From Chaetomidium leptoderma (taxonomy: Eukaryota; Ascomycota; Sordariomycetes; Sordariales; Chaetomiaceae): a stretch of 64,000 nt of DNA. The notes below the pieces were generated by a model. The model was not told where the DNA came from and ran no database searches. It saw nothing but the letters and a program-made list of their open reading frames with translations. The first letter of the stretch is position 1. Each line of letters opens with the position of its first letter. The position numbers and the translations under genes were made by a program. Shown here one piece after another: positions 24,680-35,472 of this stretch. The stretch spans positions 1 to 64,000 of the forward strand of contig MU856932.1 in NCBI GenBank assembly GCA_033296705.1, read 5' to 3'.

Positions 24680-26268
24680 TGGTGCAGAGGGGTACCTACA
24701 CGCCGCGATATCATCCTGAAGGCGCGACGTGAGAAGAAGTGTGGTGTCGAAATAAGCGCGATGAATCGCTGGGATTTGTCCATCCGCGATGGTGGGGTTG
24801 TCATGTCATTGATGTGGGGTACGGAATAGACGCGTTCATTTTAGTCTGGATCGGGAAAGCGATTACACTCCAATGCTGGTGTGTTTGTTAGCACGAAACC
24901 TTAGACAAGGAAGGGCCCGGCGCTTAAATCAGAAAGACCTCCCTCGACACCCAAAACACCACCTTCAACTTGAGAAAACAAAGCGTTTAGAAGTATCTAG
25001 GGGAATATTTCTGATTAATACGTGTTTTTTATATTAATCTGGTAGTTGTGCCGTTAAGATCGAGGTTCCGCACCCACCCTAGTCTTAAAGTCAGGCGCTA
25101 ATTAGCGAACAAACCAGGGTTGGAAGTAGGTCAAATACATTATTACGTATATTTACCGCTTTTGGTGGGATTACGCTACAGCGGTTTCTTGAAGGTGTCC
25201 ATCCCCAGCAATGTCGACTGTCCATTCCATCTTTGGTTTTCCCCCGTTCCATAGACACATTGATGGGAAATTGGGCAGCGTCTCTCGGCTCCTTTTCCCT
25301 CGTTTGACGACGTTCAAGTGAAATATTCTCTCCGCACAACTCTCTCTTCTCCGCACGAGATGGAGAACCATGAACTCCAGTCTCAGAGTACCATCTATAT
25401 TAGTTTGTCGCAATCCAAATGCTCCCGTACAGGCGGGATGAACTCAGCTCATCGTCGGCTCCTAGAACCACCTTTTTAACACACCGCCGAGTTTCCAGCA
25501 CCCCCGAGACAGTATCTTCTAGGGATCAAGGGGGTGATGACTGGAAGTCTGATGTCATCCTGATGCCGTCTCCTCCGGTTATTTTTGTTCTTGCCATGAG
25601 GACTATGGATGGTTCTCTTTTGGATTACTTGAACTGGGCGCCCATTTCTTTGCTCTGTGGCAGGTGGGGGGTTGCGATCAAACATGGCAGGCGAATCCCC
25701 TTCAACGTGGAAAGGGGGATGACATGTCTTGCTGCTCAAGATCCCATGATCTGTCAGCCGCAAACAACATTGCAGTCGTCTATCTACAAGGCTCGGCGTC
25801 GCCGTGGGAGTTTGCCAAGCCTGTGAAGCCTTCCCAGACGTAAACCACCACGCGGCAGTCAATATTTGGGCCCGTGTAACACATCACACAGCTAGAAAGG
25901 AGTCAGGCTCCTAGAAGTTACGGGCTGTGTCGGGGAGGTGTGAGTGGGACATATACTCATCCGGTCCCATCAAGCCGACCCCGTCCCGCGGGAACTGGGT
26001 TTGAGGCTCTTTCGCAGCGGTACACGGACAGGATGGTGCGGCCCGGCAGACACATCCAAACTCACTTCGTCACCGACGTTCCCTGAATGCCATACCATGG
26101 ACGGCGCAAATGGTTGGAAGACAGACTGCTCGTCTCGAGGGATGGTGCCGTTGCCATTTGTCCCCCAGAGACGGGCTTTCCTTCTCTGCTGCACTACCTA
26201 GTCATACTTGGAGGACGGAAAAAAAGAAGCAACTACCCCCGCGGCTTCATTACGTTGGCCGCAATCAA
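24680..26268. other. Intergenic, 1.6 kb, with an AT-rich patch
   Basis: Mostly unremarkable spacer between the divergent polymerase eta and microprotein genes. About 24940-25180 is clearly richer in A/T than the surroundings, with runs such as TTTTTTATATTAAT and CATTATTACGTATATTTA. I see no gene and no terminal repeats there; a decayed repeat is possible but unproven. Confidence 0.5.
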
Positions 26269-26276
26269 TATAAATA
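26269..26276 (+). promoter_or_regulatory. TATA box upstream of Cys-rich microprotein gene
   Basis: TATAAATA lies 151 bp before the first base of the start codon. No ATG lies between the expected initiation zone near 26300 and 26420. The role is inferred from position; no other core element is recognisable. Confidence 0.55.
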
Positions 26277-26419
26277 CTAGGGGAAAGTAGCTAAGTCTCT
26301 TCCTTCCTCGCGAACAGTTCTACCTACAAAATCGGGGCCAGTTCAGCACACAGCTATATTCCTCCCTGTCTAGCAAGCACCAGACCAAGGTTCCAAGAAA
26401 CCGTCACGGCTCCTTCAAG

Positions 26420-26776
26420 ATGTAATTCATGACCCCCCCCCACCCGATTCCCTAACTCCCCTACCCATATGCTCAACTCCTACCCTACACTAGGTCAGAC
26501 AACAACGACGCAAAGCAAACCAGCGACACCCCAGCCCAAAAAGAAGAAGAAGGAGGAGGAGGAGGCCACATGGAAAAGTTCGAAGGCCCTGCTGAAGAGG
26601 AGGAGGAGGAGCAGGACCTAGCTCCACCGCGACCTCCGCCCCCGGGCACCAACCAGATCTTCACCTGCTGCGGGTGTGCCGACTCGAAGAGCCCCGGTGG
26701 TATCATCAACACGGCGCTGGAAGAGTCCTGCGCTCTGTGCAACCACAAGAAGTGTGACGGCTGCCGACAGGGTTGA
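26420..26776 (+). CDS. Small Cys/His-rich (zinc-ribbon-like) protein with an intron-split start codon
   Basis: Exons 26420-26421 and 26494-26776 give 94 residues. The initiator ATG is formed by joining AT to G across a 72-nt intron (donor GTAATT, internal CTAAC, acceptor CACTAG). The spliced product starts MSDNNDAKQT. The unspliced RNA would read ATG-TAA at the same site. Residues 1-57 are Glu/Gly/Pro-rich, probably disordered. The C terminus carries C59-x2-C62, then C80-x2-C83-x-H85-x2-C88-x2-C91, a likely single zinc site or short zinc ribbon. The same signature occurs in the gene at 32721-32927. The function is unknown to me. A minimal alternative is initiation at the in-frame ATG 26570 (68 residues), which keeps all the Cys/His residues. 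Convergent with Pfa5, 348 bp downstream. Confidence 0.78.
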
Positions 26777-27124
26777 ATTCCCATTTTTCTGGTTTGGGAA
26801 AGTGGGCAAGGTGGAGTGTTGTGTCACGGTAGCAAGCCTAGATAGTTAGATAGATATAAATAAGTTGTGTCAAAGAGGCAAAGCCTAATAATCTCTCTGG
26901 GTATTAATCCGTTTGGTCTGCACGAAAGTACAGTGGTGTGTGTTGGTATGATGTTTAAAACGAAAAAAGGAAACTCCAGCACAGTGGATAACAACTTGTG
27001 CCCTCCCAAGATTACTTCAATATACATAACAAACATGATAGATAGCCAGCGAAGCAGCTTCTCCATACCCAGCTGCCCAATAACAATAAACCAAACCGTG
27101 GGGTATCTCGTTCTATTGTCATTA
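26777..27124. other. Convergent 3' spacer
   Basis: This 348-bp AT-leaning spacer lies between two convergent genes and presumably holds both polyadenylation regions. The plus strand has TAGATAGATATAAATAAG just after the microprotein gene. I see no coding content. Confidence 0.5.
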
Positions 27125-28538
27125 CTAGTCCCGTGTCCCGTTCGTCGCATGCTTGTCGCGTCGTTCCCGCTCCCCCATCTCGGCCGTCTCCTTCCTCCTC
27201 CCGGTGGTCGACAGGTCCGGGAGCCCAAACCTGGCGCGCAACTGCGGGTATAGCGGGCCCAGCTCGTAAAAACTCTCATCATCTTCGTATTTGGAGCAAG
27301 GAGATTCGTTGATCGGAAGCAGCCAGTCGATGGGGTTGTCTCCCATGACCGACGTCCAGTTGCGGTAGTAGCCCAGATCCCACGGGTTTTCGCCCATTTC
27401 GGTTCTGATGATGGCGAAGGTCCGTGTGGCAAGTTGGTCCCGGGGTGAAGAGAGCTCGTTCGTGGGCGTGGGCACTCGTCCTGGTAGGTCTAGGCCGTTT
27501 GCCGATTTGGGTAGCGGGTAGGTGATAACATTATAGTTTTGACCCGACGGTGTGCCTCGGGGGACGCGTATCGCGAGCTGGTGCACGACATTCTTAGACT
27601 TTAGGTAGTCGATCGTTGTGAGGTTGACCAAGATGTAGCGCGCCGAGGTGGCCGTCATGGTCAGGGCGAAGAGACCGAACAGAGCGGTGACAGCTAAAGC
27701 GCCAATGACAACCCCATCGATGCCATATCGGTTGCGGATTTTCGACTGCAGACAAATAACGGCTGCAACGATTACAATGATGCAGTATGTAGCCGCGTAG
27801 AGTGTGAACTGAACAAAAAACTTGAAGGCTGGATGGTCGAAGGGTTAGCCAGGGGGCCTCGTAGCCAAACCCCCAAAGGGAAAAGATAAAAGATTCGGTT
27901 ATCCCAGCCACAACTCACAAGTCTCGGCAACAATACCGCCAACCCACGGGCAGTAGTGATCCATCTTTTTGACACATCTTTCGATTTCGCTGCAGTGGTG
28001 TGCCCTGTCCAATTTCCAGTTGCAGCAAGTGCTGCACCATCGCGGCCGGCCATCCGTCTCGCAGACAAACACGTCCTTGCTGTAGAACTCCTCGAGGCCC
28101 GGACTGTCGGGGTTTTCGTCTGGTCGCGCCTCATATCGGGAAGCGGCCTCAAGGTCCCTTTCTTGTCGACTGCGGCCCTTGGATTTTATCTTTTGTTCGT
28201 TCGCCCGCGGCCCGAGCGGCGTCACGCCGGGGTTGCGCTGGATAACGACGAATAATCGGAAGTATGTCCAGAGCATCAAGAGAAGGAAGAAGAAGGATAG
28301 AACAAGGAAAACGATAGCGGTGGCAGGCTGCTGTTGATCGGAAATGAAGAAGTCCACTGGCGCAAGTCAGTCAGACAAGAAGACGACAGACATCTCAGAC
28401 AAAAGAAGCGATTGGGGGGACAGGCATACAGCAAATGCGTTTGACCATGACAAAGGTAGTAAAGCCAACGAGACCACCAAGAACGAGCGGAATGATGCGC
28501 GTCACCCAACGCGTCTCTGACCGACGAGCCGACACCAT
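27125..28538 (-). CDS. pfa5: Palmitoyltransferase Pfa5 (DHHC family, DHYC variant)
   Basis: Three exons on the minus strand: 28430-28538, 27919-28356 and 27125-27828, giving 416 residues. Membrane spans: about 11-33 (VTRIIPLVLGGLVGFTTFVM), about 47-70 (IVFLVLSFFFLLLMLW), and two after the catalytic domain, FVQFTLYAATYCIIVIVAAV and VVIGALAVTALFGLFAL. Between spans 2 and 3 is the Cys-rich domain CSTCCNWKLDRAHHCSEIER followed by CVKKMDHYCPWVGG, so the active-site signature is Asp-His-Tyr-Cys rather than DHHC. SFKFFVQF and the TTxE-like NLTTIDYL after span 4 are usual in the family. Role: S-acylation of cytosolic or membrane proteins on endomembranes. DHYC also occurs in yeast Akr1 and other active members, so the enzyme is probably active. 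The C-terminal tail of about 150 residues is hydrophilic. Confidence 0.92.
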
Positions 28539-31500
28539 GGTGTGGAAGAAGGCTGCCCGGCGCAGGGAGCGCCAAGCTGTGTCGTCGGGTGTTGGGGACG
28601 CGAAGCAACGAAGGAAAGACCCGACCGGCGAATTGAACAGGCCGGTGGCATGGAGACGCAGCGCACCCGACTGCAGGCATGCCGATCGGTTACCGGCGAT
28701 GTTTATTTGGAGCCGCAGGAACCTCCGGGTGCATTTGAGGTGAAGTCGGGGCAGGGCGACGTTGGCGGGTTGGCCGTTTCGTTCGCGCGCCGGCTGCTGC
28801 CGAGATTGAGTGAGATGAGATGACGTTGTGTGGAATGCCAAGCCTAGGCAAACCCCACAATCATCTCTTTCTTCCGGAAATATCAACGGCTTCACAGTAG
28901 AGATCCGTACTGTTCCCCTGACATCCCCACTGTGCACTTTGGCAAAAAGATGAGTTGAGACGAGTTTAACTGAGCACAGCTGAGGAAACCCCTTTTGCCA
29001 TACTCCGTGCACATTTCGAACTCCACTTCTGGGACGTTAACGAGTGCTTAAGGACGATGGTTTTACGGTGCAGGGCGTGGGCATGAATTCCACGTACTGT
29101 ATGTACGGAATAGAGAAAGAGAAGTCGCCATGAAAGTCAACCTGCAGCATCCCGAACTACGACATTGAAAGAAATTAGTAGGTTCTTCTGGTCAACGCTT
29201 TTTTACCTAGCTAGACATATCCAATGGTCTCCCAGTTGATCATGGTCAAAGATGTCGAGTCTTTTTCTGTTTCCTTCTTCTTATTCTTTGGCTAAACAAA
29301 CACTAGAGATTTCTGTATTCATTACGAAGTCGTCGGAATATCTCTAACAAAACCACTCTGGGCCTCTGGGCTTTTGAAGGCGCGAGCAAGCACCCTATAA
29401 GTGTAACTTTATTTTACAAGGTACTCCCTGGTGTCGCTGGCTGACTGGCTCAGGGCCATCGTAAGATCAGCACTATCAGCCCGCCTTGCTCTCTTGGCGC
29501 GAGTGTTGAAGACACCTATCGGATTCACAGACACGAAACCCGCGAGTGGCCAGGCGATTAATTGCCATGGAGGACCACCAATTAGGTGTCTGCTTCGCTG
29601 TGGTTTGTTGACGGCGGCGGCAACGCAAGCCCTGACAGCAGTGACGACCGTCCTCCCCTCAGCACCTTACCCTGTTACGATGTCCTCGGTTGAATTCGGT
29701 ATTCGGTATTCGGGAGTCAATGTGCCGGTGGCCTCGAGAGTGACTCGGGGAGACGTGGTGCCCGACTTGTGAGTATACCCGAGTGATATGGCATGTAGGA
29801 ACGGCAGCGCTTGCTGGGGAGGCTGGGACGATCCGTGGAACGCCAGCGATGGCGCGATGGTCTGCTACTCCAACTTCAAACGCAAGGCTCAGGACTTCTC
29901 GTTCTCTCACAGCCAGTGGAAAGCTCTTGCGACGAGCTTGTGATGGCTGTCACGGACGTCAAGTGTCAGCCCCAACTCCGAAGCCCGAGCCGCCAACCAA
30001 CATACGCCAAGGCGTTCCGTATATAACAGACGCATGGGACCAGGGAAGAGGCACATGGCCGTAGGTCGGCGAGGTTAGCTCGGTAGGCTCGGTAGGCTCA
30101 CCTGTTCGGCGATATTGGATGGTTGGCCTGCTGTGGCGGCCGTGTGGCTTCCCGCCGCAGCAGAGCCTCATTCTTGGGCTAAAATGTCATAAAAGGGGCC
30201 CCGACTATAAGAAACGCTCACTCCGCCCAGCACGCGTCGCCTGGGCTCGGTCCTCCCATAAAGGCATCAACGCACCACGGCACGAGCAGAGCAGGAACGA
30301 GGGGGTTGCAAAAGCTGCAAGAGCTTCGAGGACAAAGGCCCTGGATGGGCCGCTCGGACTCCGGTTGCGACAGTATGGACGACGACATGGCATGGAAACC
30401 CGGTGGCGTCGAGCGAGCAACAGTCGAAACGTTGATGGCAGTCGAAACGCCGATGACAGTCGAAACTGCTCCGGCTATTGCGTGCGGGACGCGCCGAGGA
30501 GCTGGACCGGTGTCCACCATTCGATGCCCTGAGGAGGGCAAGGGCATCCAACCCTGGAGCTCTGTCGCTACTATCAACACTGTCAGTCCAAAGACGGCGG
30601 GGATTGCCCTTCCATACCGTCGCATCTCAGGGGTTGCTCCTGCCTCTATTCTCCACCACCGGCGCCAGCCTAGAAGGTACCTAACGTAGGTCGATTCTCT
30701 TCTCATTCGTCTCTCTCAGTCTCTCTCCTTCCCCAAACATCAACTGGGGTTGTCGAAAATAACCCCCGACCTCTGCATCACGTCGCCCATCCCTTCTCTT
30801 GCCCACAGCCCTTCTTCAGAACTCCAAAACGTCAGACCCCTTGGCTCATTCAGCCGCCGACTGGTCTGTGCCACCTCCACTACTGCCAGGCGTCGCCAGA
30901 AACGGTTACCGAGATGTTTGAACTTTGAAGGAACAAACATCTAAAATTCCGGGCGCCTGGATTGAAAGCTGCGGCACCGTTCCATTGGCACCGGCAACGG
31001 ATAATCTGCCCGGACATCGGCCGGCCCCGACCGGACTCGACAGCGCTTGCGATTGATGCTGCGCCGTCCGCTGCTCGCCGCCAAAACCACCAAGGATGAA
31101 TCCCGAATTCCTGACCGACCAGAAACATGAAACGAAGCTGAATGCTACCCAAACGCAGCGTTGACTCACTCAGAGCATAATGCGGGTACATACACGCCTA
31201 AGTTCCATACTGTTGAAATTGACGCAAGGCTAGAGAGCATTGCGCTGCGCTTGCCCGAGACGGGGCCCGATTCCTGCAGGTTGAGGTTGTCAATCAAGAT
31301 TATTCGCCCCCCAGCCACTGTCCCTTTTACTTTTCGTTTTGTGCCTCATACACAGCCCGCCGGGCGAGCCTGAAAGACGCTCGGTGAACATGCTCTGCTG
31401 ACCTTGTTTTTAGTCCGGGCACTGGAGGAGCCAGCAAAAAAACAAACCGGCAAAACAAACAGGGCTGGTCACGTCTCGCAAGGGCGAGCCATAGCTTTCC

Positions 31501-32543
31501 CCGATAGCGGAATGCCATCTTTTTCGGAACATTTTTTGGTCTTAGCGTGGGCCTTATCGGGTCAGCCACGCGGCCCACGCCCAAGGCTGGGAGAGGTGCA
31601 GCGAATATTCATGTCTTCTGGCTGCACCAGCAATCGGCCCGGGGCGCCAAGAGCCGAGACACATCACCACTGGCTCGACAGCTTGGAATCAACAAGGCCA
31701 GCAGAGCCGCATCAAAAAGAAAAAAAAAAGGGGGGGGGACCGGGGAGGCGGTCCCCATCGCAAGGCACCTGCATCTCCCGGCTGCACTTGGTTGCTGAAA
31801 CTCCTCGTCAGTCAGGGTGGACTGCTACTACACCAGTCCAGTTCCTCGGGTTTACAGCACTGCCTCGACCCACGCTTCTCCGGTTGCCGGAAGCTCCCTA
31901 TCCCCACGCCCACTCGAGAGTCGAATGGAGTCGGCCGTTGTCGGGCACCCTGGGCCCGACTTACAATTCTAAGCCCGGGAATTCGAGTCTCATTCAACCT
32001 TCTTCGGGCCACCCCAATGTTGCAACGACACAAACTTCTGGCCCACTTCCGCCTCAACAACGATTGCTGCGCCCTGGCAACACCGACCGGTGTCTCCCAG
32101 CGAGGCCACAGCGGCCGTATTCGCTCTTCCAATGGATCGGGTTGTCCTTTCTTGACCGGCATCGACTGGCTGGGGTTCGTTTGTGGTGCCGCTCCCGGTT
32201 CCCAGTGTTGTCATTTGCGCCTGCTCTTCCAACGAGCAAGTGCTCACTCCCTGTTTCCACAGGACTCAGGTGACATCTCGACTGGAACATGGCACGCTTC
32301 CCGATGCTCGCCTTGTTCTCGCGCGCTTCACATTGCTGTTTGCCTGACGTACCCCTTTTCCAAATGGGCGGCGCCATGGCGGAGCCACCGATGCAGCGGC
32401 CCAACGGCCCCCGAGGCACGCTGCAAGACCAGTCAGTGAGTCTGCGAAGCCAGGGATTCTCTGCTGCTGCGGTATTGAAACAATAGAGCACAATCTAGGA
32501 TTGCCTTCTCTTGTTGTTGTTGCCTTTTGGAAGTCCAAGGTCC
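28539..32543. other. Intergenic, 4 kb, no supported gene
   Basis: The Pfa5 promoter lies at the left end and the microprotein promoter at the right. An 18-bp imperfect repeat (CAGTCGAAAC followed by GATG-type ends) recurs three times at about 30419-30468. Several open frames exist (31404-32273 plus, 30218-30706 minus) without domains or plausible ATG contexts. I list no gene. Confidence 0.5.
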
Positions 32544-32552
32544 TATATAAAT
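32544..32552 (+). promoter_or_regulatory. TATA box upstream of second Cys-rich microprotein gene
   Basis: TATATAAAT lies 177 bp before the start codon. No ATG occurs between the expected initiation site near 32575 and 32721. The pattern of TATA box, ATG-free leader and short intron matches the gene at 26420. Confidence 0.6.
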
Positions 32553-32720
32553 CCCAGAGCTTCCCGGCCTTGGGGTCTCAATATCTTAATATCCCACACC
32601 ATCATTGCCATCACCTCATCAACAACTGCACCTATATCTCCTTGCGTTCTACCTCGGCTCTCTCCGAGCCCTCGTTTGATAAACAAAATCCATCCGCCAC
32701 AAGCACATCCCGCCGCCACC

Positions 32721-32927
32721 ATGAGCCCGCCGGTTTACTACGTCCCTGTGTGGTACTGCGTACGTGCTTACTCTTCTTTCTCTCTGTCAATATTCGCGTG
32801 CTAATGTTGGAAGCAGCACCATTGCGGAGATGGCCCTCTGAGCTGCAGCGTCGTCGTTGGCTGCCCAAATTGCAGCCACGGACGCTGCGGTAACTGCACG
32901 ATCGGCAAGGTGCCCGCTTCTTGCTAA
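32721..32927 (+). CDS. 49-residue Cys/His-rich (zinc-ribbon-like) microprotein
   Basis: Exons 32721-32759 and 32817-32927. The start is the first ATG of the leader, in the context GCCGCCACCATG, a textbook strong initiation site. The intron is 57 nt (GTACGT to AAGCAG). A second acceptor three bases upstream would add one Gln (NAGNAG). The protein starts MSPPVYYVPVWYC and carries C13-x2-C16-G-D-G-P, then C29-x2-C32-x-H34-x2-C37-x2-C40, plus Cys 23 and a C-terminal Cys 49. Nine of 49 residues are Cys or His in the motif region. No signal peptide is visible, so a cytosolic or nuclear metal-binding protein is more likely than a secreted effector. The second Cys-pair block has exactly the spacing of the protein at 26420-26776. 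I know no function. Confidence 0.8.
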
Positions 32928-35472
32928 GGGTCGTCGGCCTCGCCGATCTACTCTATCACCAGAGTCAAGAGTAGGGGGGCGAGAAACACCTTTGGATCCG
33001 ACTTCTGATCCTTGCCCGACTATCGCTTTTATTTGGCTTTTATTTGGCTTGGTTTTTGTTCTGTTTTGCTTGTTTGCAGTTTGGCTGGCTTGGAGAGCTG
33101 TCTAGAAAGAGGAGAGGAGGTTCTGCATTGGGTCATAGACATCACGGGAACACAGGACTCTGTATTAGACTAGATTTTGCGGACGGGGGCGCAAGCCCGC
33201 AGCATTTAGCGGATGGGGGATGGGGGATGGCTCCTTTTGGTACTGCTTCCGGTCGTTTATATAGGTATTCTTAGCGAGGGATAGATAGACTTTGGGAATT
33301 CGATGTCATTCTTTTATCGGTCTTTGTCAACAGAGAGACCCGTTGGACTCGGTCATAGCCGAATGGTTCCTGCGGGTTGCGGCGTGTGGTGGTGGGCTCC
33401 GCTGCATGCAAGGCACCGCATCTTGCATCCGGCACATCGGATTGGGCTGCATACCTAGGTAGGTATCCAGCCGTGCGAATCAAGGGTTTTCTGTTTTGTT
33501 GACGCCCAATCGAGAATTTCGATAGTCAAAAAAAATGCCTGGACATAATAATAGCTACGCCACATCATCGGAGCGCGAACCAAGAACCAACCTAGCCCTC
33601 ACCGCAAAACACAACGAGAGCTATGGAACTGCACTATCGAGTGTGAGGCTCCCGGCGCGGTCAAGACTACACCGCTACTTCTCACGGCTGCAGCCTAGCT
33701 GGTGACGTATCAGCAGCACGTTTGGCGGTTGAGACTTTTGTGTTTCCGTGTTCAGGTATTCCGTACTCATACCGCCAACCAGGCCGGCCAGCTGGCACCC
33801 CTAGGCTGATTTGAGGTTACTCGATTCTTTTAGAATAAACCTATCCGGCTGGTTAGCTAGCCTAGCTAGCTGGCTAGCTTGTTTGGCTTGTTTGGCTTCG
33901 GGATCCTCAATCTAGTTCACCGCAATTGTCAAGAGCCTCAAGACAGCCTTGTGCTTGGCTCGATGGGTGCAAGTTGCGGACCGAAAACTTCAGCTCGGGC
34001 GAATTCTTTTGGGTTTTGCCCTTGTCGTTTACAAGCTGGGTAGCTTAGCTTTGCAAAAACAAACCAAACTATCTGAACTACTATTTTCTTGTTGTTCAAC
34101 ACCAACAAATACAGGGCTGACTCTTGGAGTTTGCGCATCTCCGGGAACATGGAACCACCCCGCCTTCTGGGGTTAGGTAGTGACCGGCTCCACTGTTGAT
34201 GTCGCACCTTTGCACCCCCCACGTGCCGCCTAAACGTTGATGGAGTTTACGGGCGGGCTCCACCGCTCCCGCCCCGATCTAAACACACCGCACATGGCCT
34301 GGGGGGACGACGAGCTACCGTACCTTAGCTCCATGCGCCCCGGCCTTATTACTGTCGGCAGGTAGGATGACGCAACCAACAAAAAATGCCAAACCAAAAC
34401 TCCCGAGTTGTGTTTGGAGGAGGAAGAACAAAACGTTCCGATGCCGGACCCTCGGTGTATGTACAAGAATGATGTTGGCCTATGACAGCCTCAGAATTTC
34501 ATTTGTCACATTGCATCGAGTTAGTTCCAGTCAGCCGGTGCTGAATGAATGCCAGAATGGGAACGACAGGAAAATGCAAAGGGCACACTTTTTGTCGGTG
34601 AGCTGTGAGCCTGTCGCAGTCCTGGCCCCTTTTACACCGAGAGCCTTGTTGACAAGGCCAACCAACCAATTATTTCTACGTGCTTTTCTTTTGCGGTTTT
34701 TGGGGGGCTCTCACATGACGACCTGCGCGTGACCTTGACAAGAAGCGAACTGCCTGGTTTCGATGGTAGGTTTACCTGACGTGTCCCAGAGTATCTCCCC
34801 TGCCGAGCCTGCCGAGCCTGCTCACAACATCAGGACGCAGCAGACAGCCTGCCCAAGTTAGGTACATATTGGCCATGGCAAAACACCTCAAAAGCAGACA
34901 CCTCATCAGCCCGGCCAGACTCAAAAAATCGCCAACTCCTCTCTCTTTGCCTAATGTTGAACTCCACCCGGGAGACGGAGACGCCGAAGAACGTACTGCT
35001 ACAGGATTGCCCCCTCCCCCAAGATGGACGGGACAAACCAGAAAAGAGCAAGTCCCATAGGAAAAAGACCTTCTGGCACAGCACTACTAACCACCAGATC
35101 TTTCCCCTTCCTTCCTCCATCCTTCTCGTGCCAGTCACATCCGAATAATAAATGATGATCCTTCTGAAAAGCGCCATCTGGAGCAAATAAACACCATACC
35201 CCTTCCCCATGTGGAACAAGCAATAGAACCGCGAGCAAGAGGGAAAAAAAAGAGAAAAAACGCCATGCAGACCAGAAAACTCCATCCCTCCACCACCAAT
35301 CCCTCCTCTTCCATCCCTTTGAGACGCCCATGCAACCCTTCCCCTGCCTTCCCTTTCTTACAACCCCCCTCTCCCTCCCTACCTCCCACCCACCAACCAA
35401 TCACCCCCCCACCAGAAACCGCAAGCAAAGCAGCAATACCAAAAAAAAACTCCCTCCTTCCGACCAACCGGC
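32928..35472. other. Intergenic, 2.5 kb, no supported gene
   Basis: The 3' flank of the microprotein gene is followed by the 3' flank of the methyltransferase gene. A short GCTAGCT-rich patch lies near 33850-33890 and TACCTAGGTAGGTA at about 33453. No coding content is recognised. Confidence 0.5.

Noticed and set aside
31404..32273. 289-codon plus-strand frame
   Set aside because: Starts on a non-ATG codon, low-complexity, no domain; it lies in the promoter region of the 49-residue gene.
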